DNA from: Erysipelotrichaceae bacterium
GTDB lineage: Bacteria > Bacillota_I > Bacilli_A > Erysipelotrichales > Erysipelotrichaceae
DNA length: 64,000 nt
Assembly: GCA_024684175.1 (NCBI GenBank)
Contig: JAIKXJ010000040.1
Coordinates: forward strand, 57,238-121,237
Reading direction: 5' to 3'
Part shown: positions 16,605 to 24,560 of the stretch, piece by piece
Numbering within the stretch: position 1 is the first letter of the stretch
Layout of the letters: every line of letters begins with the position of its first letter
Notes under the pieces: model-generated
What the model was told of the DNA's origin: nothing
The model's input: only the letters and a program-made list of their open reading frames with translations
Database searches by the model: none
Program-made: the position numbers and the translations under genes

Positions 16605-17107
16605 TTCTTCTTATAGTTCTTTGCCCGTTCGAACATCTTCGGATCGACGTGGCAGTAACCGGTCGGATTCTTATAGAGATAATCCTGGTGGTATTCTTCC
16701 GCTTTGGTGAAATTGTCTAAGGGAAGCAGTTCCGTCAGGACCGGTGCGTCATACTTTTCGGAAAGTTTGGCCAATGCGTCCCGGATGACTGACACATCGT
16801 TGACATCGGTATAGTAGATGCCGGTGCGGTACTGGTGGCCGATGTCGTGTCCCTGCTGATCCAGAAGGGTCGGATCGATGATCTCAAAGAAGAGGTCGAG
16901 GATCTCTCTTAAAGAGATGACGTCTTCATCGTAAAGGACTTCGACGGTCTCGGATGCCAGGGAACGGTGGGCTTTGAGGTCTTCGTAGGAAGGCGAGGCG
17001 ATATCGGAGTTGGCATAACCGACGGTCGTCTCTTTGATCCCGTTGATGAAAGAGAGATAGTGCTCCACGCCCCAGAAGCAGCCGCCGGCCAGATAGATCG
17101 TTTTCAT
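16601..17107 (-). CDS. msrA: Peptide methionine sulfoxide reductase MsrA
   Basis: A 168-residue enzyme that reduces methionine-S-sulfoxide in proteins with thioredoxin. The catalytic Cys10 is in LAGGCFWGVEHYL, with GYANSDIASPSYEDL, HDIGHQYRTGIYYTD and the C-terminal YCHVDP. The ATG at 17105-17107 (complement) sits exactly six bases after TATAAT (17114-17119), the geometry of a leaderless mRNA, and no Shine-Dalgarno is present. It is convergent with the AlkZ-related gene with a 4-bp overlap of stop codons. A free-methionine sulfoxide reductase lies 1.1 kb away. Confidence 0.95.
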   Translation of the reverse strand: MKTIYLAGGCFWGVEHYLSFINGIKETTVGYANSDIASPSYEDLKAHRSLASETVEVLYDEDVISLREILDLFFEIIDPTLLDQQGHDIGHQYRTGIYYTDVNDVSVIRDALAKLSEKYDAPVLTELLPLDNFTKAEEYHQDYLYKNPTGYCHVDPKMFERAKNYKKN

Positions 17108-17113
17108 GTCTTC

Positions 17114-17119
17114 ATTATA
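17114..17119 (-). promoter_or_regulatory. -10 box of msrA, leaderless geometry
   Basis: TATAAT on the minus strand, six bases before the ATG. The expected transcription start is the A of the start codon. The -35 is not obvious. Confidence 0.65.
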
Positions 17120-17177
17120 CAATGCGGTCGGGAGAGAGGGAACAATTGCATCCGCAGGCAGTTTTACGGAGCTTTGT

Positions 17178-17183
17178 TATAAT
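17178..17183 (+). promoter_or_regulatory. -10 box upstream of the small membrane protein/YugP genes
   Basis: TATAAT with a leader of about 23 nt containing AAGGAGGG before the GTG at 17213. This is a conventional leadered promoter, unlike that of the neighbouring msrA. Confidence 0.55.
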
Positions 17184-17212
17184 GAAGAGGGAAAGATAAG
17201 GAGGGTGTATCC

Positions 17213-17398
17213 GTGGATAAAAACAAAGCCTATGTGATCTTCGTGGCGGCGTTCCTGGTCGTCCGCAGTCTGCTGAGTTTTCTTTTCACGCTTCTGATCG
17301 ACAGGACGGCGTATCATTTCGATATGCTCAACGATCTGATGATCCCGATGCTGCTGGCGGCGGTCATCGGTTACATCTTCATCTATAAACGAAAATAG
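17213..17398 (+). CDS. Small membrane protein, unknown function
   Basis: A 61-residue protein with a GTG start after a strong AAGGAGGG ribosome site. It has two hydrophobic helices (residues about 7-29 and 42-57) joined by a short polar loop, and ends in YKRK. No family recognised. It precedes the YugP-like protease by 57 bp on the same strand and may be co-transcribed with it. Confidence 0.65.
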   Translation: MDKNKAYVIFVAAFLVVRSLLSFLFTLLIDRTAYHFDMLNDLMIPMLLAAVIGYIFIYKRK

Positions 17399-17455
17399 TA
17401 TCCGGGTCCTCATCATGAACGGAACAAGCTACGATATCTTAAGGAGGTAATGCCA

Positions 17456-18151
17456 ATGAATGATTTTACGATCTACTACGGACTGACGCTTTTGGCGTTT
17501 GCCGTGACCTTCGGTGCACAGCTGTATATCCAGTCGGTCTTTTCGAAATATTCGCAGATCGCCAACAAGTCGGGTTTTACCGGCGCCAGGACGGCCAACG
17601 AGATCTTATACAGGAACGGTCTGGAGAATCTGATCGTCGCACAAACCAATAACGGAGCTCTCAGCGACCACTACGATCCGCGCAACCTGAACATCACATT
17701 GTCACAGCACAGTTACGGCTCATCTTCGATCGCCGCCATGGCGGTGGCTGCCCATGAATGCGGCCATGCCGTACAGGACAAGGAACGTTACACGTTCTTA
17801 AGACTGCGCAATTCCCTGATCCCGGCGGTGAATTTCGCTTCCTACGGCGGCTATCTTGCGATCATGATCGGCCTGTTCTCCGGCATCTCCAACATCATCT
17901 GGATCGGTATCGCCATGGAATGCGTGATCCTGCTGTTCCAGATCGTGACGCTGCCGGTGGAATTCGACGCCTCTTCCAGAGCCCTGACGATGATCAGAGA
18001 CTACGGCCTGGCGGATGGCGAAGAACTGGAAGGCTGCAGGACCGTGCTGAATGCCGCGGCTCTGACTTATGTGGCCGGTGTGGCATCTTCCTTCCTGCAG
18101 ATCCTGCGTCTGGTCCTGCTTTACGGCGGCAGAAGGAACAGGAGGGATTAG
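17456..18151 (+). CDS. YugP-family neutral zinc metallopeptidase
   Basis: A 231-residue membrane metalloprotease of the YugP (DUF2268-like/neutral zinc peptidase 2) family. The zinc motif is HECGH (residues 100-104), preceded by SSIAAMAVAAHE and followed by hydrophobic helices, with an N-terminal membrane anchor (residues 5-24). Family members are predicted intramembrane or membrane-associated proteases; the substrate is unknown. The ATG at 17456 is chosen over 17450 because it is 9 nt from AAGGAGG. The stop is immediately followed by the next ATG. Confidence 0.88.
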   Translation: MNDFTIYYGLTLLAFAVTFGAQLYIQSVFSKYSQIANKSGFTGARTANEILYRNGLENLIVAQTNNGALSDHYDPRNLNITLSQHSYGSSSIAAMAVAAHECGHAVQDKERYTFLRLRNSLIPAVNFASYGGYLAIMIGLFSGISNIIWIGIAMECVILLFQIVTLPVEFDASSRALTMIRDYGLADGEELEGCRTVLNAAALTYVAGVASSFLQILRLVLLYGGRRNRRD

Positions 18152-18607
18152 ATGACCGATTACAAGCTCATGACGGCGCAGCTGGAAGCACTGAGCGAGT
18201 CTTCCGGAAACTATATCCCTTTATTGTCGAATGCTTCGGCTTTGATCAATGCGTCGATGGCCGATCTCAACTGGGCAGGCTTCTATCTGGTGAAGAACGA
18301 AGCACTGCTGCTGGGACCGTTCCAGGGCAAGACGGCCTGCGTCAATATCGCCAAAGGAAAAGGCGTCTGCGGCACGGCTTTTGAAAAAGACGAGACGCAA
18401 TTAGTCAGGAACGTCCATGAATTTCCGGGGCACATCGCCTGCGATTCCGCCTCGAATTCCGAGATCGTCGTGCCGATCCACAAAGACGGCAAGGTCATTG
18501 CGGTCTTGGACATCGATTCTCCGTTGCTGGAACGTTTCGACGAAGATGACAAAGCAGGCCTGGAAGCTTTCGTGAAAAAACTCGAAGAGCTCATCGAGTG
18601 GGACTGA
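18152..18607 (+). CDS. Free methionine-(R)-sulfoxide reductase (GAF domain)
   Basis: A 151-residue single GAF-domain enzyme, fRMsr, which reduces free methionine-R-sulfoxide with thioredoxin. All three catalytic and resolving cysteines are present at the family spacing: Cys63 (GKTACVNIA), Cys73 (GVCGTAF) and Cys97 (HIACDSASNSEIVVPI). It abuts the YugP gene with no gap. With MsrA close by, this gives repair of both protein-bound S-forms and free R-forms. A terminator follows. Confidence 0.93.
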   Translation: MTDYKLMTAQLEALSESSGNYIPLLSNASALINASMADLNWAGFYLVKNEALLLGPFQGKTACVNIAKGKGVCGTAFEKDETQLVRNVHEFPGHIACDSASNSEIVVPIHKDGKVIAVLDIDSPLLERFDEDDKAGLEAFVKKLEELIEWD

Positions 18608-18631
18608 GCACAGAATAAACCGAAAGGAAAG

Positions 18632-18660
18632 AAGACTTCTGCAATTTCAGAAGTCTTTTT
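18632..18660 (+). terminator. Intrinsic terminator after fRMsr
   Basis: AAGACTTCTG (18632-18641) pairs with CAGAAGTCTT (18648-18657), followed by T's. Confidence 0.88.
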
Positions 18661-18725
18661 ATATAATGAAGTCATATAATCATTGTTTTATCAGTAAAAA
18701 ATAAAAAAGTTATACGGGAGAACTT

Positions 18726-18944
18726 ATGGACCTTGCATCATTGATCCGTCTGATCATTTATACGCATGCGGCACAGTTTTTTCCGATCCGGATCATCTAC
18801 AAGCTTATCGGTCTGAACACCTGCGGTGAATACCATATCGGCGAGACGCTCTTATATATCACGCCGGGGATCTCCGGCTGGGGACTTCCGTTAAAAAGCG
18901 AAGGACACAGCTGTTACGAGATCTTCGATCTGCGCAAAGAGTAG
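18726..18944 (+). CDS. Small hypothetical protein
   Basis: A 72-residue protein with an amphipathic or weakly hydrophobic N-terminal half (LASLIRLIIYTHAAQFFPIRIIYKLIGL) and a polar, glycine-rich C-terminal half with two Cys. No family recognised. A GGGAG ribosome site precedes the ATG, and it lies between two terminators, so it is a single-gene transcript. Because it is short, coding status is less certain than for its neighbours. Confidence 0.5.
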   Translation: MDLASLIRLIIYTHAAQFFPIRIIYKLIGLNTCGEYHIGETLLYITPGISGWGLPLKSEGHSCYEIFDLRKE

Positions 18945-18956
18945 ATTTATGAACTG

Positions 18957-18990
18957 AAAAAATGGAACGGTCATTGTCCGTTCCATTTTT
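18957..18990. terminator. Bidirectional terminator between 18944 and the PBP4B-like gene
   Basis: AAAAAATGGAACGG (18957-18970) and CCGTTCCATTTTT (18978-18990). The stop codon of the minus-strand gene (18971-18973) falls in the loop. Confidence 0.88.
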
Positions 18991-20920
18991 CTTTGACTGC
19001 GAGTTTGCTTAAGTAGTTGAGATAGGCCGGATGGTCTTGCGAAGCTCCTTCCGGGATCAGCCTTTGCGCATCGGCGGCCATGGAAGAAAGAAGCGAAGAG
19101 AGCTGTTCTCTGATATCGGTGTTTTGATCTTTGCCGGTCATGAAGATCTGCGGAACAAAACCCAGGGTCGAAGCCGTGTAATATAAGCCGTTGAAGTCGT
19201 TGGCGTTGACTTCCGGATCCAGGACCTTCGTATTGCGTTCGTTGGTCAGATAGGCCATGACCAGATCGTTTTGCGGATCGATCATGACGAGCGTTCCGGT
19301 CCAGCCCTGATGGCCGACCGTGAAGGAAGAGGCATCCGAGCCGTAGTACCAGGACCTCTGATCGTCGCCCTGTCTTGCCCAGCCCAGGCCGGAATTGGCG
19401 GAGTCGATACCGATCGGGGAGATGAAAGCGTCGATGACGTTTCTTGAGAAGAAGCGGTGACCTTCGTAGCCTCCGTTCAACATGAGCGTTGCCAGTCTGG
19501 CCAGATCGGCTGCGTTGGCGAAGAGTCCCGCATGACCGGAGACGCCGTTCATCGAGTAATAGGCCATCTCGTCGTGGACTTCGCCTTGTAAAGTATAGTC
19601 ACGGACACCGGGGAAATCCACGGCACCGTCGCGGGTGTTGCCGTTCAGTTCGGTGGCGGCACAGTCGTTTTTGCTGAAGCCGTGTTTCAGCGGTTCGAAG
19701 CTGATCCTGTCCAGCCCCATCGGACGGAAAAAGTTTTCTTTCATATAGGTATCCAGATCCTGTCCGGAGACCTTTTCGACGATGAGTCCCAGGATCATGT
19801 AGTCGACATCGGAATACAGGTATTGACTGCCCGGTTCATAGACCAGCGGCGTCTGACAGATCGCTTCGATCGTCTTTTCTTTGGTCTCTGCGCTGTGTTC
19901 GTGACCCGAATACAGGAGGTTGTGCCCTTCTTCCGGCAGGTATTCCTGGGTTGGGGCGTCGACGTAGATGTTGAAATAGCGGGGACTCGGCGGGAAGCCG
20001 GCTTCGTGTTTCATGAGGTCGCGGACGGAGATCGATGCCTTATAGTCTTTCATCGTCTCCCATGGCACCTGCATGCCGAAGTCATAACAAAAGTCCAGGG
20101 TATCTTCATAGAAGCGTTCCCCCAGATAGGTGAAGACTTTTTCGTCGATGTTTATCTTGTTTTCGCTGAGCAGTTTCTGTATCGCATAGTTGGCGGAGAA
20201 CATCTTGGTGACGGAGGCCAGGTCGTACATCGTATCGTTGTCTGCCGGGACGGGATCGGCGATCTTGCTGCTGTCTTGTTCATAGGAATTCAAAGCTCCC
20301 CAGGTCCTGGCGTAGATGAGTTTTCCGTGGGAGATGACGGCCAGCTGGGCGGAAGGGAAGCCATAGTCGATGTCGCTTTGGATGAGGTCAAAGATCAGCT
20401 CGAAGGCTTCCGGACGGAACCCTTCTTCTTCAAGACTGCCTTGAATGATGCCCGGATAGGGAATGAAGACCGATACGGCATTTTCCTTATCTTCCGGCTT
20501 TATGTTTGAGATCTGCAGGCTGTTTGAGCCGTTCACGGCGATCTTTGCGATGTCGAGCTTGTAGCTGCCCGCTTGCGAAAGGTCTTCCTCACATTTGACG
20601 GAATTGACGTAGAGATCGAAGGATTCTACGCCTTCTTCCACGGACAGGTAGATCGTCCCCTGGTCCTTGTAGGACTTGAAGGAGAGGATGGAATTCATCG
20701 CCAGGGTGTCGTCGACTCTGCCCAGGCGGTCGGGAAAGGAAGCCTCTTTCTGGAATTCGTATGCGGGAAGGGCACTCAGTTTTTCTGTCGTGATCATAGG
20801 TCCTTGTTTCATCGTTTCTTCCTCTTCCGCCGTATTTTCCTCTTTCTTCGTTTCGCAGCCGAACAGGCTCGCAGAAAGAAGGAGGACGCAAAGGAAGAGA
20901 CATGTTTTTCTTAAGTTCAT
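18971..20920 (-). CDS. Beta-lactamase-fold serine hydrolase lipoprotein, PBP4B-like
   Basis: A 649-residue lipoprotein with lipobox SLFGC (Cys22), an N-terminal domain of about 150 residues with beta character, then a class C beta-lactamase/penicillin-binding domain. The active-site Ser is in LASVTK (SxxK), the YxN equivalent is read as YSDVDY, and the third motif as GHQGWTG. The overall order resembles penicillin-binding protein 4B/YfeW-type DD-peptidase homologues. It is likely anchored on the outer membrane face and may act on peptidoglycan stem peptides or other D-amino-acid esters. It is a single gene transcribed toward a shared terminator. Confidence 0.85.
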   Translation of the reverse strand: MNLRKTCLFLCVLLLSASLFGCETKKEENTAEEEETMKQGPMITTEKLSALPAYEFQKEASFPDRLGRVDDTLAMNSILSFKSYKDQGTIYLSVEEGVESFDLYVNSVKCEEDLSQAGSYKLDIAKIAVNGSNSLQISNIKPEDKENAVSVFIPYPGIIQGSLEEEGFRPEAFELIFDLIQSDIDYGFPSAQLAVISHGKLIYARTWGALNSYEQDSSKIADPVPADNDTMYDLASVTKMFSANYAIQKLLSENKINIDEKVFTYLGERFYEDTLDFCYDFGMQVPWETMKDYKASISVRDLMKHEAGFPPSPRYFNIYVDAPTQEYLPEEGHNLLYSGHEHSAETKEKTIEAICQTPLVYEPGSQYLYSDVDYMILGLIVEKVSGQDLDTYMKENFFRPMGLDRISFEPLKHGFSKNDCAATELNGNTRDGAVDFPGVRDYTLQGEVHDEMAYYSMNGVSGHAGLFANAADLARLATLMLNGGYEGHRFFSRNVIDAFISPIGIDSANSGLGWARQGDDQRSWYYGSDASSFTVGHQGWTGTLVMIDPQNDLVMAYLTNERNTKVLDPEVNANDFNGLYYTASTLGFVPQIFMTGKDQNTDIREQLSSLLSSMAADAQRLIPEGASQDHPAYLNYLSKLAVKEKWNGQ

Positions 20921-20949
20921 ATCTTCACTTTAACATAAATGAATTATGT

Positions 20950-20955
20950 TATATT
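20950..20955 (+). promoter_or_regulatory. -10 box of ygjV-like gene, leaderless geometry
   Basis: TATATT, seven bases before the ATG at 20963. No ribosome site is seen. It lies in the 42-bp gap from the divergent PBP4B-like gene. Confidence 0.55.
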
Positions 20956-20962
20956 TATTGTC

Positions 20963-21469
20963 ATGAACGATGTTTTGATCGCCAACATCCTGACCGTGAT
21001 CGGTCAGGGCTTCACATTCTTTTCTTCGACGAGAAAACAGAAGGATTCCATACTGCGCTTTCAGATCATCGCAATGTTGTTCATGTCAGCGGGGAGCCTG
21101 ATCCTAAAGGGTTACGGTGCCATCGTCATGGACGGGATCGCGATCACCCGCAACGTGATGTCGATCCATTCGTTCTCGTTCCCCGGACAGACCTATGTTT
21201 TCATTGCGATCGCCGTCATTCTCGGTTCGCTGTTCAACAATTTCGGCGTCCCGGGTTATCTGCCGATCGTGGCCAACGTCACCCAGTCGATCTTCGTCCT
21301 GAACAAAAAGACGACGGCAAGAGGCTTACAGTTCATGTTCGCTTTCGTGTCCTTCTGCTGGGCGGTCTACAACTATGTGATCAGGGCGTATGCCGGTGCG
21401 GTCTTCGATGCCGTCAATATGATCTCTTTCCTGTTCAATGGTATTTTGAACAAGAAAAAAAATAATTAA
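20963..21469 (+). CDS. YgjV family inner membrane protein
   Basis: A 168-residue membrane protein with about five helices matching the bacterial YgjV family (imp-YgjV). Indicative segments are IANILTVIGQGFTFFSSTRKQK, where a PQ-loop-like glycine turn is followed by basic residues, and AITRNVMSIHSF. Function unknown. An ATG at 20939 would add eight residues but precedes the TATATT box at 20950; the ATG at 20963 fits a leaderless transcript. The CIRCE element of the Hsp20 gene follows within 7 bp of the stop. Confidence 0.85.
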   Translation: MNDVLIANILTVIGQGFTFFSSTRKQKDSILRFQIIAMLFMSAGSLILKGYGAIVMDGIAITRNVMSIHSFSFPGQTYVFIAIAVILGSLFNNFGVPGYLPIVANVTQSIFVLNKKTTARGLQFMFAFVSFCWAVYNYVIRAYAGAVFDAVNMISFLFNGILNKKKNN

Positions 21470-21475
21470 AAAAAA

Positions 21476-21502
21476 ATAGCACTCTCCTATTGACATTGCT
21501 AA
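21476..21502 (+). promoter_or_regulatory. CIRCE operator (HrcA binding site)
   Basis: Half-sites ATAGCACTC (21476-21484) and CATTGCTAA (21494-21502), separated by exactly 9 bp. Against the consensus TTAGCACTC-N9-GAGTGCTAA they match 8/9 and 7/9. It overlaps the -35 of the Hsp20 promoter. HrcA repression with release on heat stress is the established mode for this element; hrcA itself is not in the window. Confidence 0.88.
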
Positions 21503-21518
21503 AAAGAAGAACTATAAC
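21490..21518 (+). promoter_or_regulatory. Sigma-A promoter of hsp20
   Basis: TTGACA (21490-21495), 17-bp spacer, TATAAC (21513-21518). It starts a leader of about 120 nt. Confidence 0.85.
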
Positions 21519-21524
21519 ATAATT

Positions 21525-21644
21525 GTACAAGGAAATCAGAGAAGATCCTAGGTAAAGATATAGAATCCAAACCCTCCATTCCCTTGCTTAAAGACATAGT
21601 TCATTTCAATGAACGATGAATTAAGTAAAGGAGGTAAATGTACT
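21525..21644 (+). other. Long structured leader of hsp20 (possible thermosensor)
   Basis: About 120 nt of untranslated leader. It contains a hairpin GTTCAT/ATGAAC (21599-21614, loop TTCA) and a CCTCC (21573-21577) able to pair with the GGAGG of the ribosome site (21630-21634). This could mask translation at low temperature. It is a candidate only; pairing is five base pairs. Confidence 0.35.
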
Positions 21645-22094
21645 ATGTTAACACCTAAAGTATTTGAAGACGATCTGTTTGATGACTGGATGGATCCGTT
21701 CAGGATGATGAAGGGATTCCGTTCCCTTGACAGGAAGCTGTATGGCAAACATGCCGACCGCGAGATGTTGATGGATGTCAATGAGAAAGACGGAAATTAC
21801 GAAGTCGAGATCGATCTGCCGGGCTTCAAGAAAGAGGACATCAATGTTGAGTTGAACGACGGTTATATGACCGTGACGGCAGCGAAAGGCGTTGAAGAAG
21901 AAGGCAAGGATGACAAAGGCAAGGTCATCCGTCAGGAACGTTATTCCGGTACTTTGTCCAGGACGTTCTATGTCGGTGAGAACATCACTAACGAAGATGT
22001 CACCGGCAAGTTCGAGAACGGCGTATTGAAGCTGTGCATCCCGAAGAGGGAAGAAGAGAAGCCCGTCAATAAGAACCGGATCATGATCGAGTAA
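21645..22094 (+). CDS. hsp20: Hsp20/alpha-crystallin small heat shock protein
   Basis: A 149-residue small heat shock chaperone that holds unfolding proteins in an ATP-independent manner. An N-terminal arm with DDWMDPFRMMKGF is followed by the alpha-crystallin domain (DVNEKDGNYEVEIDLPGFKKEDINVEL; RQERYSGTLSRTFYV; GKFENGVLKLCIPK) and a short tail ending in IMIE. An upstream ATG at 21609 is in frame, but the ATG at 21645 has AAAGGAGG ten bases before it and gives the usual N-terminus. It is under CIRCE control and followed by its own terminator. Confidence 0.95.
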   Translation: MLTPKVFEDDLFDDWMDPFRMMKGFRSLDRKLYGKHADREMLMDVNEKDGNYEVEIDLPGFKKEDINVELNDGYMTVTAAKGVEEEGKDDKGKVIRQERYSGTLSRTFYVGENITNEDVTGKFENGVLKLCIPKREEEKPVNKNRIMIE

Positions 22095-22103
22095 GATGTA
22101 CGG

Positions 22104-22142
22104 AAACGGGAACGTGTCGAAGGATGCGCTCCCGTTTTTTTT
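22104..22142 (+). terminator. Terminator of hsp20
   Basis: AAACGGGA (22104-22111) pairs with TCCCGTTT (22130-22137) around an 18-nt loop that can itself pair partly, then T8 or more. Confidence 0.8.
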
Positions 22143-22215
22143 CATTAAGCGATAAAGGATGAACGATACGGAGAGTAAAGCTCCGCCGCGGAAAACCCGG
22201 AAAGGGAAGATGTGT

Positions 22216-22221
22216 TAAGAT
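22216..22221 (+). promoter_or_regulatory. Extended -10 box, leaderless geometry
   Basis: TG-n-TAAGAT, with the hexamer six bases before the ATG at 22228. Confidence 0.5.
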
Positions 22222-22227
22222 GAATGT

Positions 22228-22452
22228 ATGGCAAGTATTTCCGCAAGTATCGGTGTGATCACTCTGATGTTCGCGCTTCTGATCTATGAGCTCGATCTTT
22301 TGTGGCTCGTTCTGGATCTGATCGGCATGGTCATCGCTTATCTGGGACTGCGCAAAGGGGACAAGAACTGCAGGCTCGGTCTCATCCTTTGTTGTGTTGC
22401 GGCGTTCTTCTGTTTCTCGATGATCTGCATCATTTACTTCGCTTCAAAATAA
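22228..22452 (+). CDS. Small membrane protein, unknown function
   Basis: A 74-residue protein with three hydrophobic stretches (residues about 6-24, 26-40 and 48-70) split by the basic loop RKGDKNCR. It resembles small DUF4190- or DUF6142-type membrane proteins in layout, but I cannot assign a family. No Shine-Dalgarno site is seen; a TAAGAT box six bases upstream suggests leaderless expression. The esterase operon follows 42 bp later. Confidence 0.6.
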   Translation: MASISASIGVITLMFALLIYELDLLWLVLDLIGMVIAYLGLRKGDKNCRLGLILCCVAAFFCFSMICIIYFASK

Positions 22453-22494
22453 GTATTTTAAGGAAGAGATTCTTTTTATCGCAGGAGGAAAGAT

Positions 22495-23382
22495 ATGTCA
22501 CTCGCAAGTCTTTACATCCGTTATCAGTTCGGAAAGGGCGACCGCAAAAGAGATGCGGGACTGTCGACACCGGACGATGTGAAACGCTATGACGACATCC
22601 GCTACGGAAAGGAGCGGAAATACAACCTTTTGGATGTCTACCGTCCCAAAGACAAAGAAGGAAAGCTGCCGGTCATCGTCTCAGTCCATGGCGGCGGCTG
22701 GGTCTACGGCACCAAGGAGACCTACCAGCATTACTGCATGTCCCTTGCCCAGAGAGGCTTCGCGGTCGTCAACTTCAGCTACCGTCTGGCACCGAAATAC
22801 CGCTATCCGGCACAGATCGAAGATACCAATGCGGTCATCAAATGGATATTGGAGAACGCAGAGGACTACGGTCTTGATACTGACAATGTCTTTGCCGTAG
22901 GGGATTCGGCCGGCGGCCATCTGCTTTCCATCTACACGGCGATGCTGAACGAAAAGGCCTATGCCAACTATTACGGCATCGATCTGCCGAAGGGCTTCAT
23001 GTTCAATGCGATCGCCTTGAACTGCGGCGTCTACAAACAGGAGAAGCCGGAAAAGAAGGGCTTGGGCACTTTGATGTATGATCTGCTGCCGGCAAACTTC
23101 TCCGATGAAGACTTTGCGATGCTCAACAGCTATGACAAGATCAAGGAAGGCTATCCGCCGACCTTCGTTATGTCGGCCAACGGCGACTTCCTGAGGGAGC
23201 AGGTGGATGTGATCGTTCCCGAGCTGGAGAAATATCAGATCGAACATCAGGTGAAGATCTACGGCAGTGAAGACAATGTGTTGGGACATGTCTTCCATTG
23301 CAATGTCAAGACAAAAGATGCGGCACTATGTAACGATGAAGAATGCGGATTCTTTAAGGCACATATGAAGGAGAGAAAATGA
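22495..23382 (+). CDS. Alpha/beta hydrolase (esterase/lipase, HSL-like)
   Basis: A 295-residue hydrolase. The oxyanion-hole motif is SVHGGGWVYG (around residue 65), the nucleophile elbow GDSAGGHLLS (around 140), and the C-terminal GHVFHCN supplies the catalytic His. This matches the acetyl-esterase/hormone-sensitive-lipase group acting on short acyl esters. The ribosome site AGGAGG precedes the ATG. It overlaps the aldo/keto reductase gene by 4 bases (ATGA) in a three-gene coupled operon. Confidence 0.9.
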   Translation: MSLASLYIRYQFGKGDRKRDAGLSTPDDVKRYDDIRYGKERKYNLLDVYRPKDKEGKLPVIVSVHGGGWVYGTKETYQHYCMSLAQRGFAVVNFSYRLAPKYRYPAQIEDTNAVIKWILENAEDYGLDTDNVFAVGDSAGGHLLSIYTAMLNEKAYANYYGIDLPKGFMFNAIALNCGVYKQEKPEKKGLGTLMYDLLPANFSDEDFAMLNSYDKIKEGYPPTFVMSANGDFLREQVDVIVPELEKYQIEHQVKIYGSEDNVLGHVFHCNVKTKDAALCNDEECGFFKAHMKERK

Positions 23383-24560
23383 TCTATAACGAATTCAAAG
23401 GAATGAAACTTTCGAGGCTCGGCTTCGGCTGCATGCGTTTTGCGATGAAGGAAGACGGGACAATCGATCAGGACAAGGTCGACCGGATGTTCGACCTGGC
23501 GATCAAAGGCGGCGTCAATTACTTCGATACGGCCTATCCGTATCTGGGCGGCTTATCGGAAGGGGCGATGGCCCATGCCTTGAAGAAGTACCCGCGGGAT
23601 TCCTACTATCTCGCCGACAAGTTCCCGGGACATTCCTTACCCGGACCGGTCGACAACATCGCTCTGTTCAATATCTCTTTGAACCGCTGCAATACCGACT
23701 ATTTTGATTTCTATCTTCTGCACAACGTCAACGAGTGGTCGATACAGATCTATGAATCGGAAGAGTATCACATCATCCCGGACGTCCTGAAGCTCAAAGA
23801 AGAAGGAAAGATCCGTCACCTGGGCTTTTCGTTCCACGGCGGCTGCGATCTTCTGGAAGAAGTATTGACCAAATATGAAGGCGTGTTCGAATTCGTGCAG
23901 ATCCAGTGCAACTATCTCGACTGGACTTTGCAGGATGCCAGACGCAAATACGACATCATCACGAGCCACGGCTTGGGCGTCTGGATCATGGAACCGCTCA
24001 GAGGCGGCAAGCTCGCCGTTCTTTCGGAAGAGAATTCGGCAAAGCTGAAGCAGTTCGATACGGATGCTTCCGACGCTTCCTATTCCTTCCGCTTCCTGCA
24101 GGATCTTGAAGGCATCAAAGTCATCCTTTCCGGCATGAACGAGGTCTTCCAGGTCGAAGACAACCTCAAGAGTTTTGAAAGTCATCAGCCGCTCAGCGAA
24201 GAAGAGCGCAAGGTCTTGTTTGAGATCGCCGATTCAATGAAGAACGGTGTTCCTTGTACGGCATGCCGCTACTGCTGCAAAGGCTGCCCGATGGAGCTCG
24301 ACATCCCGATGCTGCTGGACTGCTACAACAACATGAAGTTCGCCTCATCGCTCAACATGTCGATGCGTCTGGACGGACTTTCCGACGACAAGAAACCGTC
24401 GGCCTGCATCGGCTGCGGTCAGTGTACGCATGCCTGCCCGCAGGGGATCGACGTCCCTGCCGTATTGAGGGAGCTTGACGACATCTACACCAACGGTCCG
24501 ACCTGGGCGGAAGCTGCCAGATCACGGCACGATGCGATCCTGAAGGACTTAGGCAAGTGA
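23379..24560 (+). CDS. Aldo/keto reductase with C-terminal 4Fe-4S ferredoxin domain
   Basis: A 393-residue fusion typical of anaerobes. The AKR barrel (residues 1-290) shows catalytic Asp and Tyr in NYFDTAYPYLGG, Lys in LADKFPG and His in YLLHNVNEW. The C-terminal segment has CTACRYCCKGCPMELDIP and CIGCGQCTHACPQGIDVP, two four-Cys cluster motifs. It probably reduces a carbonyl with electrons from NAD(P)H or ferredoxin; the substrate is unknown. It is coupled by 4-base overlaps to the esterase upstream and thioesterase downstream. Confidence 0.92.
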   Translation: MIYNEFKGMKLSRLGFGCMRFAMKEDGTIDQDKVDRMFDLAIKGGVNYFDTAYPYLGGLSEGAMAHALKKYPRDSYYLADKFPGHSLPGPVDNIALFNISLNRCNTDYFDFYLLHNVNEWSIQIYESEEYHIIPDVLKLKEEGKIRHLGFSFHGGCDLLEEVLTKYEGVFEFVQIQCNYLDWTLQDARRKYDIITSHGLGVWIMEPLRGGKLAVLSEENSAKLKQFDTDASDASYSFRFLQDLEGIKVILSGMNEVFQVEDNLKSFESHQPLSEEERKVLFEIADSMKNGVPCTACRYCCKGCPMELDIPMLLDCYNNMKFASSLNMSMRLDGLSDDKKPSACIGCGQCTHACPQGIDVPAVLRELDDIYTNGPTWAEAARSRHDAILKDLGK

